Shown here piece after piece: positions 11,570-23,379 of a stretch of 64,000 bases of DNA (its first letter is position 1; each line of letters begins with the position of its first letter). The position numbers and the translations under genes were made by a program. Below the pieces are notes generated by a model. The model had not been told where the DNA came from. It worked only from the letters and a program-made list of their open reading frames with translations, and searched no databases. This DNA comes from Benincasa hispida (lineage: Eukaryota; Streptophyta; Magnoliopsida; Cucurbitales; Cucurbitaceae): the NCBI RefSeq assembly GCF_009727055.1, contig NC_052350.1, positions 20,372,365 to 20,436,364 on the forward strand, in the 5' to 3' direction.

Positions 11570-13457
11570 TGATGGAGTTGACATTCAAAATATGGAAACT
11601 ATTGAGATCCTAAGCACTCTAACTACATCAATTTTAGTGGATTAACATGCATGTTGATGATAATGACAGAAATAGGATTTCAAGAATACAACTTTTGATG
11701 AATCCTTTTGATTGCTCCAAATCTCCACGAATTTCTTCTCCAATCCTTGAAGTAGATTACCATAAGAGTCTTATCTACTATTCTCAGGCCTTATATTGGA
11801 TTGTGGGATCCAAATAGAGTGTGGTTTTGGGATGAGTTTTGAAGAGATGGAGAGATTTTTTTTTTCCAGAATATTTCTTTAGCTTTTAGTTTTGCATGCC
11901 TGAAAATTCTATTGATTAAGCTAGTATTTAATCAACTTCAACATGCTAATTAAAAGAGAAGGATAATTTGACACTCAAATTCCCACTTAGGAAGGTGGAT
12001 TAGGTGTGAAAAGTGGAAAAAATGCACTTTCATCCTTTCTAAATTAATTTTTGTTTTAATTCAATTTTAATTTTAAAAAAAAGAATTAAAACTAAAATTA
12101 ATGGGAAATTGAATACTGAATTTGGAAAATTTCAAATTCAAATTTATTTAAAATACTTTATTTTAAACAAATAATTAATTAAAAAAAATTTAATTAATTA
12201 ATCAAATAATTAAATGTTAAATATTAAATTAATTAAATTCCTAATCCAAAACATGAATCCTTATTCATGTGATTAATATTTAAATCTCATTTAAATATTT
12301 TTAACTCTCCAAAAGTGTTTAGTTCATTAATTAAACGTTTAAATATATCGAATATAATAATCCAGACCCTAAACTGAATTTGAACATTTCAAATTCTCTC
12401 AACACACCATTCTAAGATTTAATCCTTTTATGAGCTAGTAGAGAGACCTAATGGACCTACAAATTATGAACGATTTGAGATTAATTGGTTAAACTCTTTA
12501 AATCAAATTAATCAATGCTCGTTAACTATTGGGGCACTCTAAAGCCCAGTAGTTGCACTCTCCTCACTGTAGATATATTTCTGTCCACTTGATTTACCAT
12601 AATCAGTAAATCGATCCTTCACAGGTTGTTCGTATTTATAGCTAGGTCAAATTTACCATTTTACTTCTGCAATACATCTTACTCTTTAAGTCTCCGCTAA
12701 TCCACTAATGAACAATTGGTTTATAGTCCTACCAATAATCCGTATCCCTCTCAACCATAGGGAGGGCGGGGTCCTTTTGTTCAAGATCAAAAGTCAGTAC
12801 TTAAGAGAACAACCTATCGTTACCCTAAGATGGGTAAGAGTGAATTCAATGTTGTAGGACTATGTCTCTAGCTGTCTATCTGATTTTACCCCTAAAATGG
12901 GAGGCTTATTGAGCGGTGATGTTGAACCACTCTCATCCATGGAGATTAAAGGATAATCTCGAATAAATAGGAGTTTATAGTTAGCTTAGGATTGAGATCA
13001 AGTTACCTTAGGTTGTTGAATTGAAATAGTCAATTTTAACAGTAAACGATCGTTATAAAGAAAAGTGACTATTTCATGGTCCGATTTTATGCAAACATCC
13101 TTTGCATAGGATGTCTCCACTCGCATGTCTCCACATGAGTGATATTGGGATCACATCGTTTGTATCAATATACAAAGCGGACCGCATCCATAGTGTCTCC
13201 AGGATAAGTTACCCAACCCTATCCATAGATCGTTTTGGTTATTTACTCAAACTTGATCATCTTTTATGTTTCTACATAAAGCTTAAGTATTCATGTTATA
13301 GCCATGGGTTCATTAGTTTATTGGATTTAGGAATCTATAAATGCAATTTATATGTTCAATAACAACTTTATTGAAACAATCTCAATAACATCTTTATTGT
13401 AAATAGAAATATGTTTAAAGTTTACAAATTGCTAGTTTTAGGATATATAACCCAACA
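11570..13457 (-). mobile_element. family A LTR, 3' LTR of the adjacent minus-strand copia
   Basis: On the minus strand it begins TGTTGGGTTATATATCC (at 13457) and ends CAACTCCATCA (at 11570), 1888 bp. The sequence immediately upstream on that strand is a purine tract and then copia RNase H, so it is the 3' LTR of the element at 13458-15528 and not a solo copy. Confidence 0.85.
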
Positions 13458-13472
13458 AACTCCCACTTGGAC
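13458..13472 (-). other. polypurine tract of copia A
   Basis: On the minus strand CCAAGTGGGAGTT lies directly before the LTR start. The same AAGTGGGAGA-type tract is found before the LTRs at 20713 and 54079. Confidence 0.75.
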
Positions 13473-15528
13473 TAAAATTCCAATGGGTTTAAATACATAC
13501 AAATATACAATGTTTAGTATGAGAGAATAAATACAATAAACTACGACATCTATATACCCTTGAATTCTCTTGCCCTAGATTTATGAAGCTCGTAGTCCTA
13601 GTTCGACTAGGTGACCCTTGAACACTTTAGCCGTGAGGGCCTTTGTAAACAGATCAACTAAATTTTCTTCTTAGGCTATCAGTATGACGATCACGTCTCC
13701 TCGGTGTACTATCTCTCGGATGAGATGGTACTTGCGCTTGATATGATTTTTCGCGCTTATGCTTATTGGTTCTTTTGACTTGACAACTGCTCCACTATTA
13801 TCACAATAGAGGGTGATTGACAGATGCATATTTGGAACCACATCCAAATCGGTCAAGAACTTGCTAAGCCATACTGCTTCTTTGGCTGTTTCACATGCAG
13901 CTACATATTCCGCTTCCATGGTGGAGTTAGCAATACAACTTTGTTTTATACTCTTCCATACTATATCTCCTCCATTCAGAGTGAATACTGATCCTGATGT
14001 AGATTTCCTAGAATCCACATCGGTCTGAAAATCAAAATCAATGTAGCCAGTAAGGATCAAATCCTTAGAGCTATACAAGAGCATATAGTCCCTCATTATC
14101 TGAAAATACTTGAGGATGTTCTTAACGACAGTCCAATGACTATATCCAGGATTGGATTGAAGCCTGCTGACTATTCCAACCGCAAAGCATATGTCTGGAT
14201 ATGTACATAACATAACATACATTAAACTACCGACTACTGATGCATATGGAATTGTTTTCATATCCTCAACTTCTTAAGGTGTCTTAGAACACTGTTCCTT
14301 AGACAGACGAATTCCATGTCTAAAAGGTAATAAAGCTCTTTTGAAATTTTGCATTTATATTTAGACAACATCTTGTCTATATAAGATGCTTGAGATAGTG
14401 CTTACGATATGTTCTTGCATTTCTAAACTATTTGGATTCCAAGAATATACTATGCATCTTCTAAATCTTTCATTTAAAATTATGATGCTAGCAATTTCTT
14501 GACATCAGCCAGGAATCCTACCTCATTCTCAATGAGTAGGATATCATCAACATATAGTACTAGAAAAGCTACAGTTTTGTTGACAATTTTCTTGTAAACA
14601 CAAGGTTAGTCAATGTTTTGTTCAAAACCATAAGATTTGATTGCCGTGTCAAATCTTATATTCTAGGATCTAGATGCTTGTTTTAACTCATAAATGGATC
14701 TTTTAAGCTTGCAAACCTTTTGTTCTTGACCCTATTCAATGAACCCTTCTGGTTGAGATATGTAGATACTCTCTTCAAGATAACCACTCAGAAAAGCTGT
14801 TATGACATCCATTTGGCATATTTCATAATCATAAAAGGCAACAATGGATAAAAGTATTCTAATAGACTTGATCATGGCAACAGAAGAGAAGGTTTCTTCA
14901 TAGTCTATTCCCTCTCTTTGTGTAAAACCTTTTGCCACTAGTCTAGCTTTGTAGGTCTGTACCTTACCAGTTTGGTCTCTTTTTCTTTTGTAGATCCACT
15001 TACAACCAATAGTTTTACCCCATATGGTTGATCTACAAGTTCCTAGACTGAATTGAAGTACATAGACTCCGTTTCAAGGTTTATGGCTTTTATCCATTGG
15101 TCTCAATCTACATCATCCATTACCTATTTAAAGATCAATGGATTCTCTAAGCCATCATCAGGTATGACGACCTGTGTTTTTGTTAAACCCATGTACCAAT
15201 CAGATTGCTGAACAACCCTCCCACTATGTCGAGGCATTCTGAATTCTTGAGAAGGATGTGACATACCAGTTTCATCAACAAATTTTGTTGAAGGACCAAT
15301 CTGATCAACAGTTTTTGTTGATCTGTCTGTAGTTTATCTGGACATCTCATTTAATACTAGTTTATTGTAGGTTGATGATTTCTTATAAGGTATTTCTCTA
15401 ATAATGTAGCGTTTTTTGATACAAACACTTTATCATCCTGAGAATCATAAAACAAACCACCTTGTTTGGGATATCCTACAAATAGGCAAACTTTATAACG
15501 TCGTTCCAATTTCATTGGGTTTTGCACC
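13458..15528 (-). pseudogene. copia RT / RNase H with integrase C-terminus (family A)
   Basis: Read on the minus strand from about 15520, the C-terminal integrase side is visible first (KVCLFVGYP, GGLFYDSQDDKVFVS). The RT follows with ARLVAKGFTQREGIDYEETFS (about 14945-14880), QMDVITAFLSGYLEE and the catalytic VLYVDDILL near 14575-14550. The RNase H comes last in an open frame 14261-13671 containing DFDFQTDVDSRKSTSGSVF, STMEAEYVAACETAKEAVW and LYCDNSGAV. The RNase H frame of 196 codons is intact, but the RT has several stops. The 5' half of the element (gag, protease, integrase catalytic core) is missing. The break at 15528 abuts a fragment of another family A LTR. Confidence 0.9.
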
Positions 15529-15779
15529 CGAAAATTCTGTTGATTAAGCTAGTATTTAATTAACTTCAACATGAAAATTAAAAGAGAAGGAGAATTTGAT
15601 ACTCAAATTCCCACTTACGAAGGTGGATTAAGTGTGAAAAGTGGGAGAAACCCATATTAACCATTTTTAAATTAATTTTTATTTTAATTCAATTTTAATT
15701 TTTAAAAAATAATTAAAAGTAAATAAATAAATTAATTAATTTAATATCAAATATTAAATTAATTAAATACCTAATCCAA
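15529..15779 (-). mobile_element. fragment of family A LTR
   Basis: The segment closely follows 11893-12245 of the complete family A LTR, including GATTAAGCTAGTATTTAAT and AAGGTGGATTA. It starts at the broken end of the copia A integrase and changes without a visible terminus into family B LTR sequence at about 15780. Confidence 0.75.
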
Positions 15780-16695
15780 GTATTTCTGTGCCCATCGAAT
15801 ATAACCAATCATGAGTACGATGACCCTTCACAGATGCTCGTAAGTATAGTTGGGCCAATTTACCGTTTTGCCCTTATAGTTACATCTCACTCCTTATGTA
15901 CCACTGATTCCTCTAATGAACAATACAACATAGTCCAACTATGTGTGAACACCTCTCGGGCCAAGAGAAGGTGTGTAGCGCCACATCGTTCAAGGTCTGG
16001 AATCAGCCTTTAAGGGAGCTATCTATCTATTTGCTCCTACTTCGGGGAAGAAAGGAATTCCATCTTGTGTAGCTGAGTTCTCAGCTCCCAAATCAGACGA
16101 ATCCTCAAAATGGTAGGTTTGATGCGGCAACCTGGCCACTCGCACCCATACAAATCAAAGGACCGCTTTCAATGGCAGGAGTTTCCAACTCACTCAGGAT
16201 CGAGGTCATGTTACCTATTGTTATCCTAGTGAAGGGAAGTCTCTGTCATGAACGGTATTATATAACAAGATGTTAACACTTCGTGGTCAGGTCTTATACA
16301 AACTCTTTGTATAGGACGCCCTCGCTCGCATGTCCCTACATGAATGATCAGGATCAGACCATCTGTACAAGTCACAATACTTGTGACCATTCCACAAAGT
16401 AGGCCGCATCCGTAGCGTTACAAGGATAAGGTTTCCCTTCTATATCCATATACTACAGACCATTTTGGTTATCACTTAAGACATTATCCACTTATATGTC
16501 ACCATATACATACTTAAGTTATATACAGATAACCAGAGATTTTTAGGTTTATTGGTTTGTGGTAAAACAAATAAAATAAACAACTGAGTAAAATCAATAA
16601 GTGAATTAAAATATCATATATTATACATCACAAGCGTTCTTACAAACTGTTTACAAACTACAAGACACGAGACTTTAGGGCATCAAACCCCAACA
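15780..16695 (-). mobile_element. truncated family B LTR, 3' LTR of the next copia
   Basis: On the minus strand it begins TGTTGGGGTTTGATGCCC at 16695 and follows other family B copies through the U3 to about 15780. The TATA region, the palindromic array and the U5 are missing. Copia RNase H of the same strand lies immediately upstream. Confidence 0.8.
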
Positions 16696-18355
16696 ATCTA
16701 GCACTTGTCCTAAAGCGAAGTGGGGTGTACAAAAACTAGTACAAAGCAATAAACTAAGGCATAAAAGTCGAGTACAAGAAAATCTCCCACTTGCTCTAAT
16801 CCACCCGCGGGCGATCCTGTAGACCCATGCTCTAAAGATGACCCTCAAACACTGTAGCCGTGAGAGCCTTCGTAAATGGGTCTGCAACTATGTGCTCTGA
16901 AGCGATCTTCGCGATGATCACGCCTCTCGATGCACTATCTTGCGGATTAGATGAAACTTCCGCTCTATGTTTTTGCCACGTCTGTGACTCCTAGGCTCCT
17001 TGGAGTTCGCCACTGCCCCACTAATTTCACAATAGAGGGTAATAGGCCTAGACATATCTAGAATAACTTCCAGTTCTGTCAAGAACTTCTTGAGCCAAAC
17101 GACTTTCTTAGCAGCTTTGCAAGCCGTTACATACTCTGCCTCCATAGTGGAGTCAGCGATGCACCCCTGTTTAGTGCTTCGCCACACTATAGCTCCATCG
17201 TTAAGAGTAAAGACTGACCTTGAAGTGGACTTGTGAGAGTCTCTATCAGTTTGAAAGTCAAAATCCGTATATCCAGTAAGGATCAAATCTTTAAATCCAT
17301 ATACGAGTATGTAGTCCCTCGTTCTCTGAAGATATTTGAGGATGTTCTTCACTGCGGTCTAGTGACTCTGGCCTGGGTTAGACTGATACCTACTGACTAT
17401 GCCCACAACGTAGCAGATGTCTGGATGAGTATAGAGCATCGCGTACATCAAACTGCCAACGAAAGACGCATATGGGACCCATCTCATTTCCTTAACCTCT
17501 TGAGGCGTCTTAGGACACATTTCCTTAGACAAAGTGACTCCATGCCTGAACGGCAGTAGGGCCCTCTTGGAGTCTTACATCGAGTACTTGAGAAACATCT
17601 TGTTAATGTACGATGCCTGAGACAGTGTTAGCATTTTGTTCTTAAGATCTGTATACCTAGAAGAAACTGAGCCTCTCCCAAACTTTCATTTGGAATTGGG
17701 TCACTAGCCAGCTCTTAACTGCAATCAGTAGACCTACATCATTCCCAATGAGTAGTATATCGTCTACATACAACACTAAGAAGACTACTGAAGTGTTGAT
17801 GATCTTCTTATAGACACAAGGTTTATCAATATTTTGGTCAAGCCACACGACTTGATCGCAGTATTAAACTGTATGTTCCAAGATTGAGACACCTGTTTCA
17901 GCCCATAAATGGATCGATTCAGCTTACAGACCTTTTTCTCTTGACCTTGGGCTATGAATCCCTCGAGTTGCTCCATGTAAATCGTCTCCTCAAGATTGCC
18001 ATTTAGAAAGACCATCTTGACGTCCATTTCTAGATCTCATAATTATAATAACCTGCAATGGACAGGAGGATGCATACCGACTTTAACATGGCAACAGGCG
18101 AGAAAGTCTCCTTATAGTCGACTCCCTCTGCCTAGGTATAACTCTTTACCACAAGTCGAGCGTTGAAAGTCTGTACCTTCCCATCAGCACCCAGTTTGCG
18201 TTTGTAGATCCATTTACAACCTATAGGTCTATAAGATCCCATACTTAGACAATATAACTTCATGCCTGAAAGGGAGTAAACATCTCTTTGAGTTCTGCAT
18301 AGAAAAATTGATAAGCATCTTGTTAATGTACGATGCTTGAAACAGGGCTTACACC
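16696..18355 (-). pseudogene. copia RT / RNase H (family B), minus strand
   Basis: The minus strand carries RT pieces DVKMVFLNGNLEETIYMEQ and VCKLNRSIYGLKQ (18027-17880). The catalytic VLYVDDILLIGNDVG follows at about 17775-17730, then RNase H in 17352-16918 with DFDFQTDRDSHKSTSRSVF, STMEAEYVTACKAAKK and LYCEISGAV (the usual D of LYCDNS is E). The connection between RT and RNase H contains stops. The sequence from 18241 to about 18355 repeats an RT C-terminal segment already present at about 17520-17640, so the right end is rearranged. Upstream integrase and gag are missing. The next bases belong to a plus-strand copia. Confidence 0.85.
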
Positions 18356-20712
18356 CATCTTTGGCATTTCAGGTTAGGTCACATTCACCTCAATAGAATT
18401 GAGCAGTTGGTCAAATGTGGACTTCTAAAGAGTTTAGAAGAAAACTTCTTACCAGTGTGTGAATCATGCCTCAAAGGCAAGATGATCAAACGACCTTTTA
18501 TTGGAAAATGTTACATAGCCAAGGAAGCCTTGGAGCTTGTACATTCAGACCTCTGTGGTCCGATGAGTGTTAAGGCTCAAGGTGTGTATGAATATTTCAT
18601 CTATTTTATAGATGATTATTCGAAGTACGGGTATCTCTACCTAATGCAACGTAAGTCTGAAGCCCTTGACAAGTTCAAGAAGTATAAGGTTGAAGTTGAA
18701 AACTTGTTAGGTAAGAAGATAAAAACACTACGATCGGATCGTGGTGGAGAGTATATGGATCTCCAATTCCACAACTATATGATAGAATATGGGATTATGT
18801 ACCAACTCTGGGCCCATGTACATCTCAACAAAAATTGTGTATCAGAAAGAAGAAATAGAATCTTGTTGGACATGGTTTGGTCTATGATGAGTTATGCTCA
18901 TCTTCTAGATTCGTTTTGGAGTTTTTGCAGTAGAGACTGCATGTTACATTCTGAAACATCTTTTGAATTGTAGAAAGGCCGTAAAGGTTGTTTATGCCAC
19001 TTCAGGATTTGTGGGTGTCTGGTCCACGTGCTTGTGACAAATCGAAAGAAGTTGGAACCGCGATCGAAAGTTTGCCTCTTTGTAGGCTACCCTAGGGAAA
19101 CGAGGGGTGGATACTTCTATGATTCGAGTAAGAACAAAGTGTTTGTTTCTACAAATTCTATCTTCTTGGAAGAAGACCACATTTGGGATCATAAGCCACG
19201 AAGTAAGTTTGTTATACTTAAGATTTCTAGTGAGACTGAGACTACTTAGGGTTCAACAAGAGTTGTTAAACAGACTGATAGATCAACAAGAGTTGTTGAG
19301 GTCGGTACATCTAGTCAACCAGCTCAAGAGTTGAGACTGTCTTGACATAGTGGAAGGGTTATGAACCCACCGGATCACTACATGGGTTTGATTGAAGTCC
19401 AGAACGTCATTTCTAATGATGGAGTCGATGATCCATCATCTTTGAAAGAAACAATGGAGGATATTGACAAGGATGAGTAGATTAAAGCCATGAACCAGGA
19501 GATGGAGTCTATGTACTTCAATTAAGTCTGGGAGCTTGTGGATCTGCCTGATGGAGTAAGACCTATCAGTGTGGTCAAATCATTTGGCTTTGATTAAAAC
19601 TTTGATGAGCCTTGTATTTACAAGAAGATCATCAACAACTCAGTAGTTTTCCTAGTACTGTATGTGGATGATATCCTACTCAGTGAGAATGATGTAGGGC
19701 TTTTTTTTTTTACTGACATTAAGAAGTGGCTAGTTGCTCATTTCCAAATGAAAGATTTGGGTGAGGCACAGTATGTTCTAGGGATCCAGATCATTCGAGA
19801 TCGTAAGAACAAGAGGTTATCCTTGTCTTAGGCATCGTATCTCTATCAAATGTTGATCAGGTACATGATGCAAAATTCCAGGAGGGGTTTGTTACCCTTC
19901 AGGCATGAAATCATATTGTCTAAGGATCAACGTCCTAAGACACCTTAGAAGGTTGAGAAGATGAGACGGATTCCCTATGCTTCAGTTGTTGGAAGCTTAA
20001 TGTATGCAATTTTGTGTACTAGACCCGACATTTGCTATGCAATAGGGATTGTCAGTCGTTATCAGTCCTCTTATACACATCTAGATGTGTATAAGAGACA
20101 GGTCAGTATCAGTCCAATCCAGGATTTGATCACTGGACGACGGTCGAGACGATCCTCAAGTATATTCGGAGAACGAGGGACTACATGCTCGTGTATGGAG
20201 AGAAGGATCTGATCCTTACAGGATACACAGACTCTGACTTTCAAATCGATAGAGATTCTCGTAAGTCAACATTGGGGTCAATGTTCACTATGAATGAAGG
20301 GGCTGTAGTGTGGTGAAGCATCAAGCAATGATGCATCGCGAACTCTACTATGGAAGTCGAATACGTAGCCGCTTGTGAAGTAGCTAAGAAGGTTGTTTGA
20401 CTGAAGAAATTTTTTAAAGATTGGAAGTTGTTCCAAATATGGATTTTCCGATCACTCTTTATTGTGATAACAACGTGGCCGTGGAAAATTCCAAGGAACT
20501 TTGGAGTCATCGTCGAGGCAATCATATAGAGCAAAAATACCACTTGATCAGGGAGATTGTGTATCGCGGTGATGTAATAGTCACGAAGATCGCGTCGGAG
20601 CACAACGTTGCTGATCCATTTACAAAGGCTCTCATGGCTAAAGTGTTCGAGGGTCACCTGGAGAGTCTGGGTCTACGGGACATGCGACATCTTGTCTAGG
20701 GCAAGTGGGAGA
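18356..20712 (+). pseudogene. copia integrase-RT-RNase H, plus strand
   Basis: The reading starts inside the pre-integrase zinc region (LWHF then LGH, about 18358-18385; CESCLKGKMIKRPF at 18459-18500). It continues into the integrase core in the open frame 18407-18973 with ELVHSDLCGPM, FIDDYSKYGYLYLM and TLRSDRGGEYMDLQF. The C-terminal integrase follows at about 19030-19220 (KVCLFVGYPRETRGG). RT shows VLYVDDILLSENDVG at about 19655-19700 and RNase H ends with EHNVADPFTKAL at about 20600-20635. Stops and a loss of much of the RT N-terminus (19560-19600) disable it. A sequencing adapter at 20068-20101 interrupts the RNase H reading; without it the flanking coding text is contiguous apart from a short duplicated stretch. 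Confidence 0.88.
20068..20101. other. residual Nextera mate-pair junction adapter (artefact)
   Basis: CTCTTATACACATCT is followed directly by its palindromic partner AGATGTGTATAAGAGACAG, the Tn5 mosaic end in both orientations as found at Nextera mate-pair circularisation junctions. It translates to HLDVYKRQ in the local frame. It interrupts copia RNase H coding sequence between near-duplicate copies of a short flank (TATCAGTC before, TATCAGTCCAATCC after). It is not biological. Confidence 0.97.
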
Positions 20713-20838
20713 TGATACTGGGATATACCCTAGTTTATTGTATATTGTATTTGTCTTTATCATGTATTGTACATTAGTCTCCCGAGGCATTACAATTCCC
20801 ACTTCGTCCTCAATCAAAGGCCTCGAAACTGTACTTAG
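20702..20838 (+). mobile_element. polypurine tract and truncated 3' LTR of plus-strand copia
   Basis: CAAGTGGGAGA at 20702-20712 is the polypurine tract. The LTR begins TGATACTGGGATATACCC at 20713 and is lost at about 20838, where sequence of the neighbouring Tat element's antisense ORF begins. The exact breakpoint is uncertain by some tens of bases. Confidence 0.65.
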
Positions 20839-22660
20839 GAGGAGTGTGGATTCAAAAGTGACGATTTGGCTTCCCACGTTCCTCCCTCGGGTCCCCTAAC
20901 CGTAGATGCCCTAAATTCCCTTAGGAGCAAATTCAAAATTCTTGACTTGGTGCACATGAGAATTCCCTCCTTGGGTGAAGATCCATCTAACCCACCTTTA
21001 GGTGAAGTGGCTTTCTATCCAACCATGTTCACTTTTGGAGTTAAAGGCTTCCACTCCACTATTTTATTCAACATTTCTTAGTCTATGTAAACATGGCACC
21101 CTTCCAACTATTTTCGAATTCTTATTGTGTACTATTAGGGAGTTACATCCTTGGGCTTTAACTAGGTAACTCTAATCACATCACCATGGAGGAATTTATG
21201 TCCCTTCATACCCTTAAGAAAATAAAGTTTTCATCAAACTTCTATTACGTCACCATCTGCAAGGGAAACCCCATTGTTTCTTATCCAACTACTACAAAAG
21301 GGTGGAGCAAACAATGGTTTTTCGTCAATGGTGACTAGCTCGCCTCAAATCGTGGATACCCTACTTTTTCGATACCGACCAAGTTTTAGACTTTTAGTAT
21401 GTTTCTCATATGTTCGCTCGATCAGGACCAACTCCTATAGATCATTCTAAAAATATATATATTTTTAATTTATGCAGTTGGCCACAAGCCCTGCTTTAAC
21501 CAGAGCAACCATTATATTTTGAGATTCAACTCTCTCGACAGACAACTTGCTTCGCAACGGTCCTAGCCTGGTTCAACAAGAATTCCTCGATAGCTTTGAG
21601 CTTGACATATCAGCACACATTGTTCTGACTATTTTCTTAAAGCAAAAAAGAAAATGCAAATAACTTGTAGAGAATTACTTTGAAGCTACTCTAACTTTTT
21701 CCTCCTTTTTTTTGTAGCAATGGCTCATCGCAAAAGTATGCAGCAGAATACGTGACAGACTGGGATTTAACGCTCGTGTCCCCTAATTTCGCCTTTCAAA
21801 CCTCCTTCCCATGACTTCCATGGGTGAGCCGAATGGGTCTGATCCTACTCAGAATTCAGTTGATGAACCACCTTCCCAACGTCCTTGTATTCACACTTCA
21901 TCTTGCCATAGCATCTCTACCCCGACTATGATAATTACAACTCCTTCAACTGCTGAAGGATCTACTTTGTCCTTCTCACACCCTTTTGACTTCAACGAAC
22001 CATACGAGTCTGACAGTGATGAAACCGCCTTCCTTACTCGGGCTATGGCTCAATGGACTGGTGTAAAAAGTGCTAGCTCAATGGCATGTTGACCCCAGAT
22101 CGAGTATTACACAGGCTCAACATCTTCGCACGGTAAGTGACTCTATTAGATCATGCCTTTGTATTTTCCATGCGACTGTACTTATTCTCATCTTTCTCAT
22201 TTTCACAAGCATCCTATGAAATGATGATGTCTTGCCAGAAATTTATTAACGAAGTAAAGTTTCATAGGCAAAACCATGCAAAATTGTGTGAGGAGACGGA
22301 AATCCTCAAGAAGAATTCTGTTTCTCGGAAAGAATTCGACCGAGTCTCGACTTTGTATGCTGAAACATCCACCCATCTCGCCTGCTCCCAAGCTTCTTTA
22401 GCTACACTTCAATCTCAGTACGATGCTTCGGTTAATGAGCTAAAGGAGAGACTATCTATAGTTAACACTAAACTACAAGAAGCTCGAGCTAAGCTATTAG
22501 ATGCAAAATACTTTTCTGAGAGCTTCCAAAAACCTGAGGCATACTGTCAGATGAAGGATGACTACCTTCAGTGTGGGGTTATACTAGCTATGAGCGTTGT
22601 TAAGGTAAAATACCCTAACAATGAATGTAATCTCGTTCAATCTGAAATTGATGCCTGACG
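20839..22660 (+). pseudogene. antisense additional ORF of the Tat element (putative gypsy-type transposon domain, coiled-coil C-terminus)
   Basis: The plus strand, opposite to pol, encodes GFKSDDLASHVPPSGPL and LRSKFKILDLVHMRIPSLG (about 20848-20970), then PLGEVAFYPTMFTFGV. This resembles the N-terminal domain of plant proteins annotated as putative gypsy-type transposon (Pfam Transposase_28); this is a memory-based match. The segment EFMSLHTLKKIKF near 21190 shows continuation after frameshifts. Splice-like signals occur: an acceptor TTTATGCAG at about 21477, another at about 21718, and a donor GTAAGT at 22134 with acceptor CACAAG at about 22209. The last exon-like frame (about 22210-22658) is rich in heptad-like Leu/Glu/Lys sequence and predicts a coiled coil. 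The function is unknown and the copy is broken. Confidence 0.65.
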
Positions 22661-23379
22661 CAATGATGAGACATGAGGTATTGACAACGTGGGTATTTTC
22701 ACTAGTTAAGCCTTGCCAACTGCCCCTCAGCCTGACTTTCATGCTCTTCTCCAGGGTGTCTCTGATTTTATTGATTTGAGAACTTTGGCAGAGCTTGGTG
22801 ATATCGGGAATATAGATGAATATATTTTTTTTACTTGCAAATTCAAATTTTGTCTCTGGATTTACTACTATTTTTATTAGAGCATGTAATTTTATTCACA
22901 GCTCGTGTTGGCAGCTCAATCTTGTAGCTTAGCTGAATGAAATTTGTAATTTCGACGTTTGTTATGGAGTGTTATGCTCGATTTTTACTTATAACCCACT
23001 CTTATAGCTTGACTTATGAGAATTCGCCCTTTCAACTTTTATTTATAAAAATTTCAGTTTGCGTTTGCTTGTAAGTTGTGCTTGTGGTTTGAACTATCCG
23101 AATTTGTAATATTTTAGATTTTTTTTAAAAAATTATTACTTCTTTCCCTTTACTCAGGTATGAGTAACCTTATGCATAAAAAAAGAATCTCGTTGCTTGA
23201 GTAAATTAGAAGACTAAGAATGCTTATTGTTGACTTAAAAGTAACAACTCTCATCACTTGAATTGAAAGAAAAGATAAATCTTCTATTGAAATCCTGAAG
23301 TAGATTTGGAAAGTACAAAGTCATTTATTATGAAAACATAAAGAAAGATCTACTGAATTTTTTTTTCAGGTGTTCAGCT
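22661..23379. other. spacer between antisense ORF and integrase end
   Basis: No coding sequence is recognised. Both the antisense ORF and the minus-strand pol converge here, so it should hold the 3' untranslated parts of both. Confidence 0.5.
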
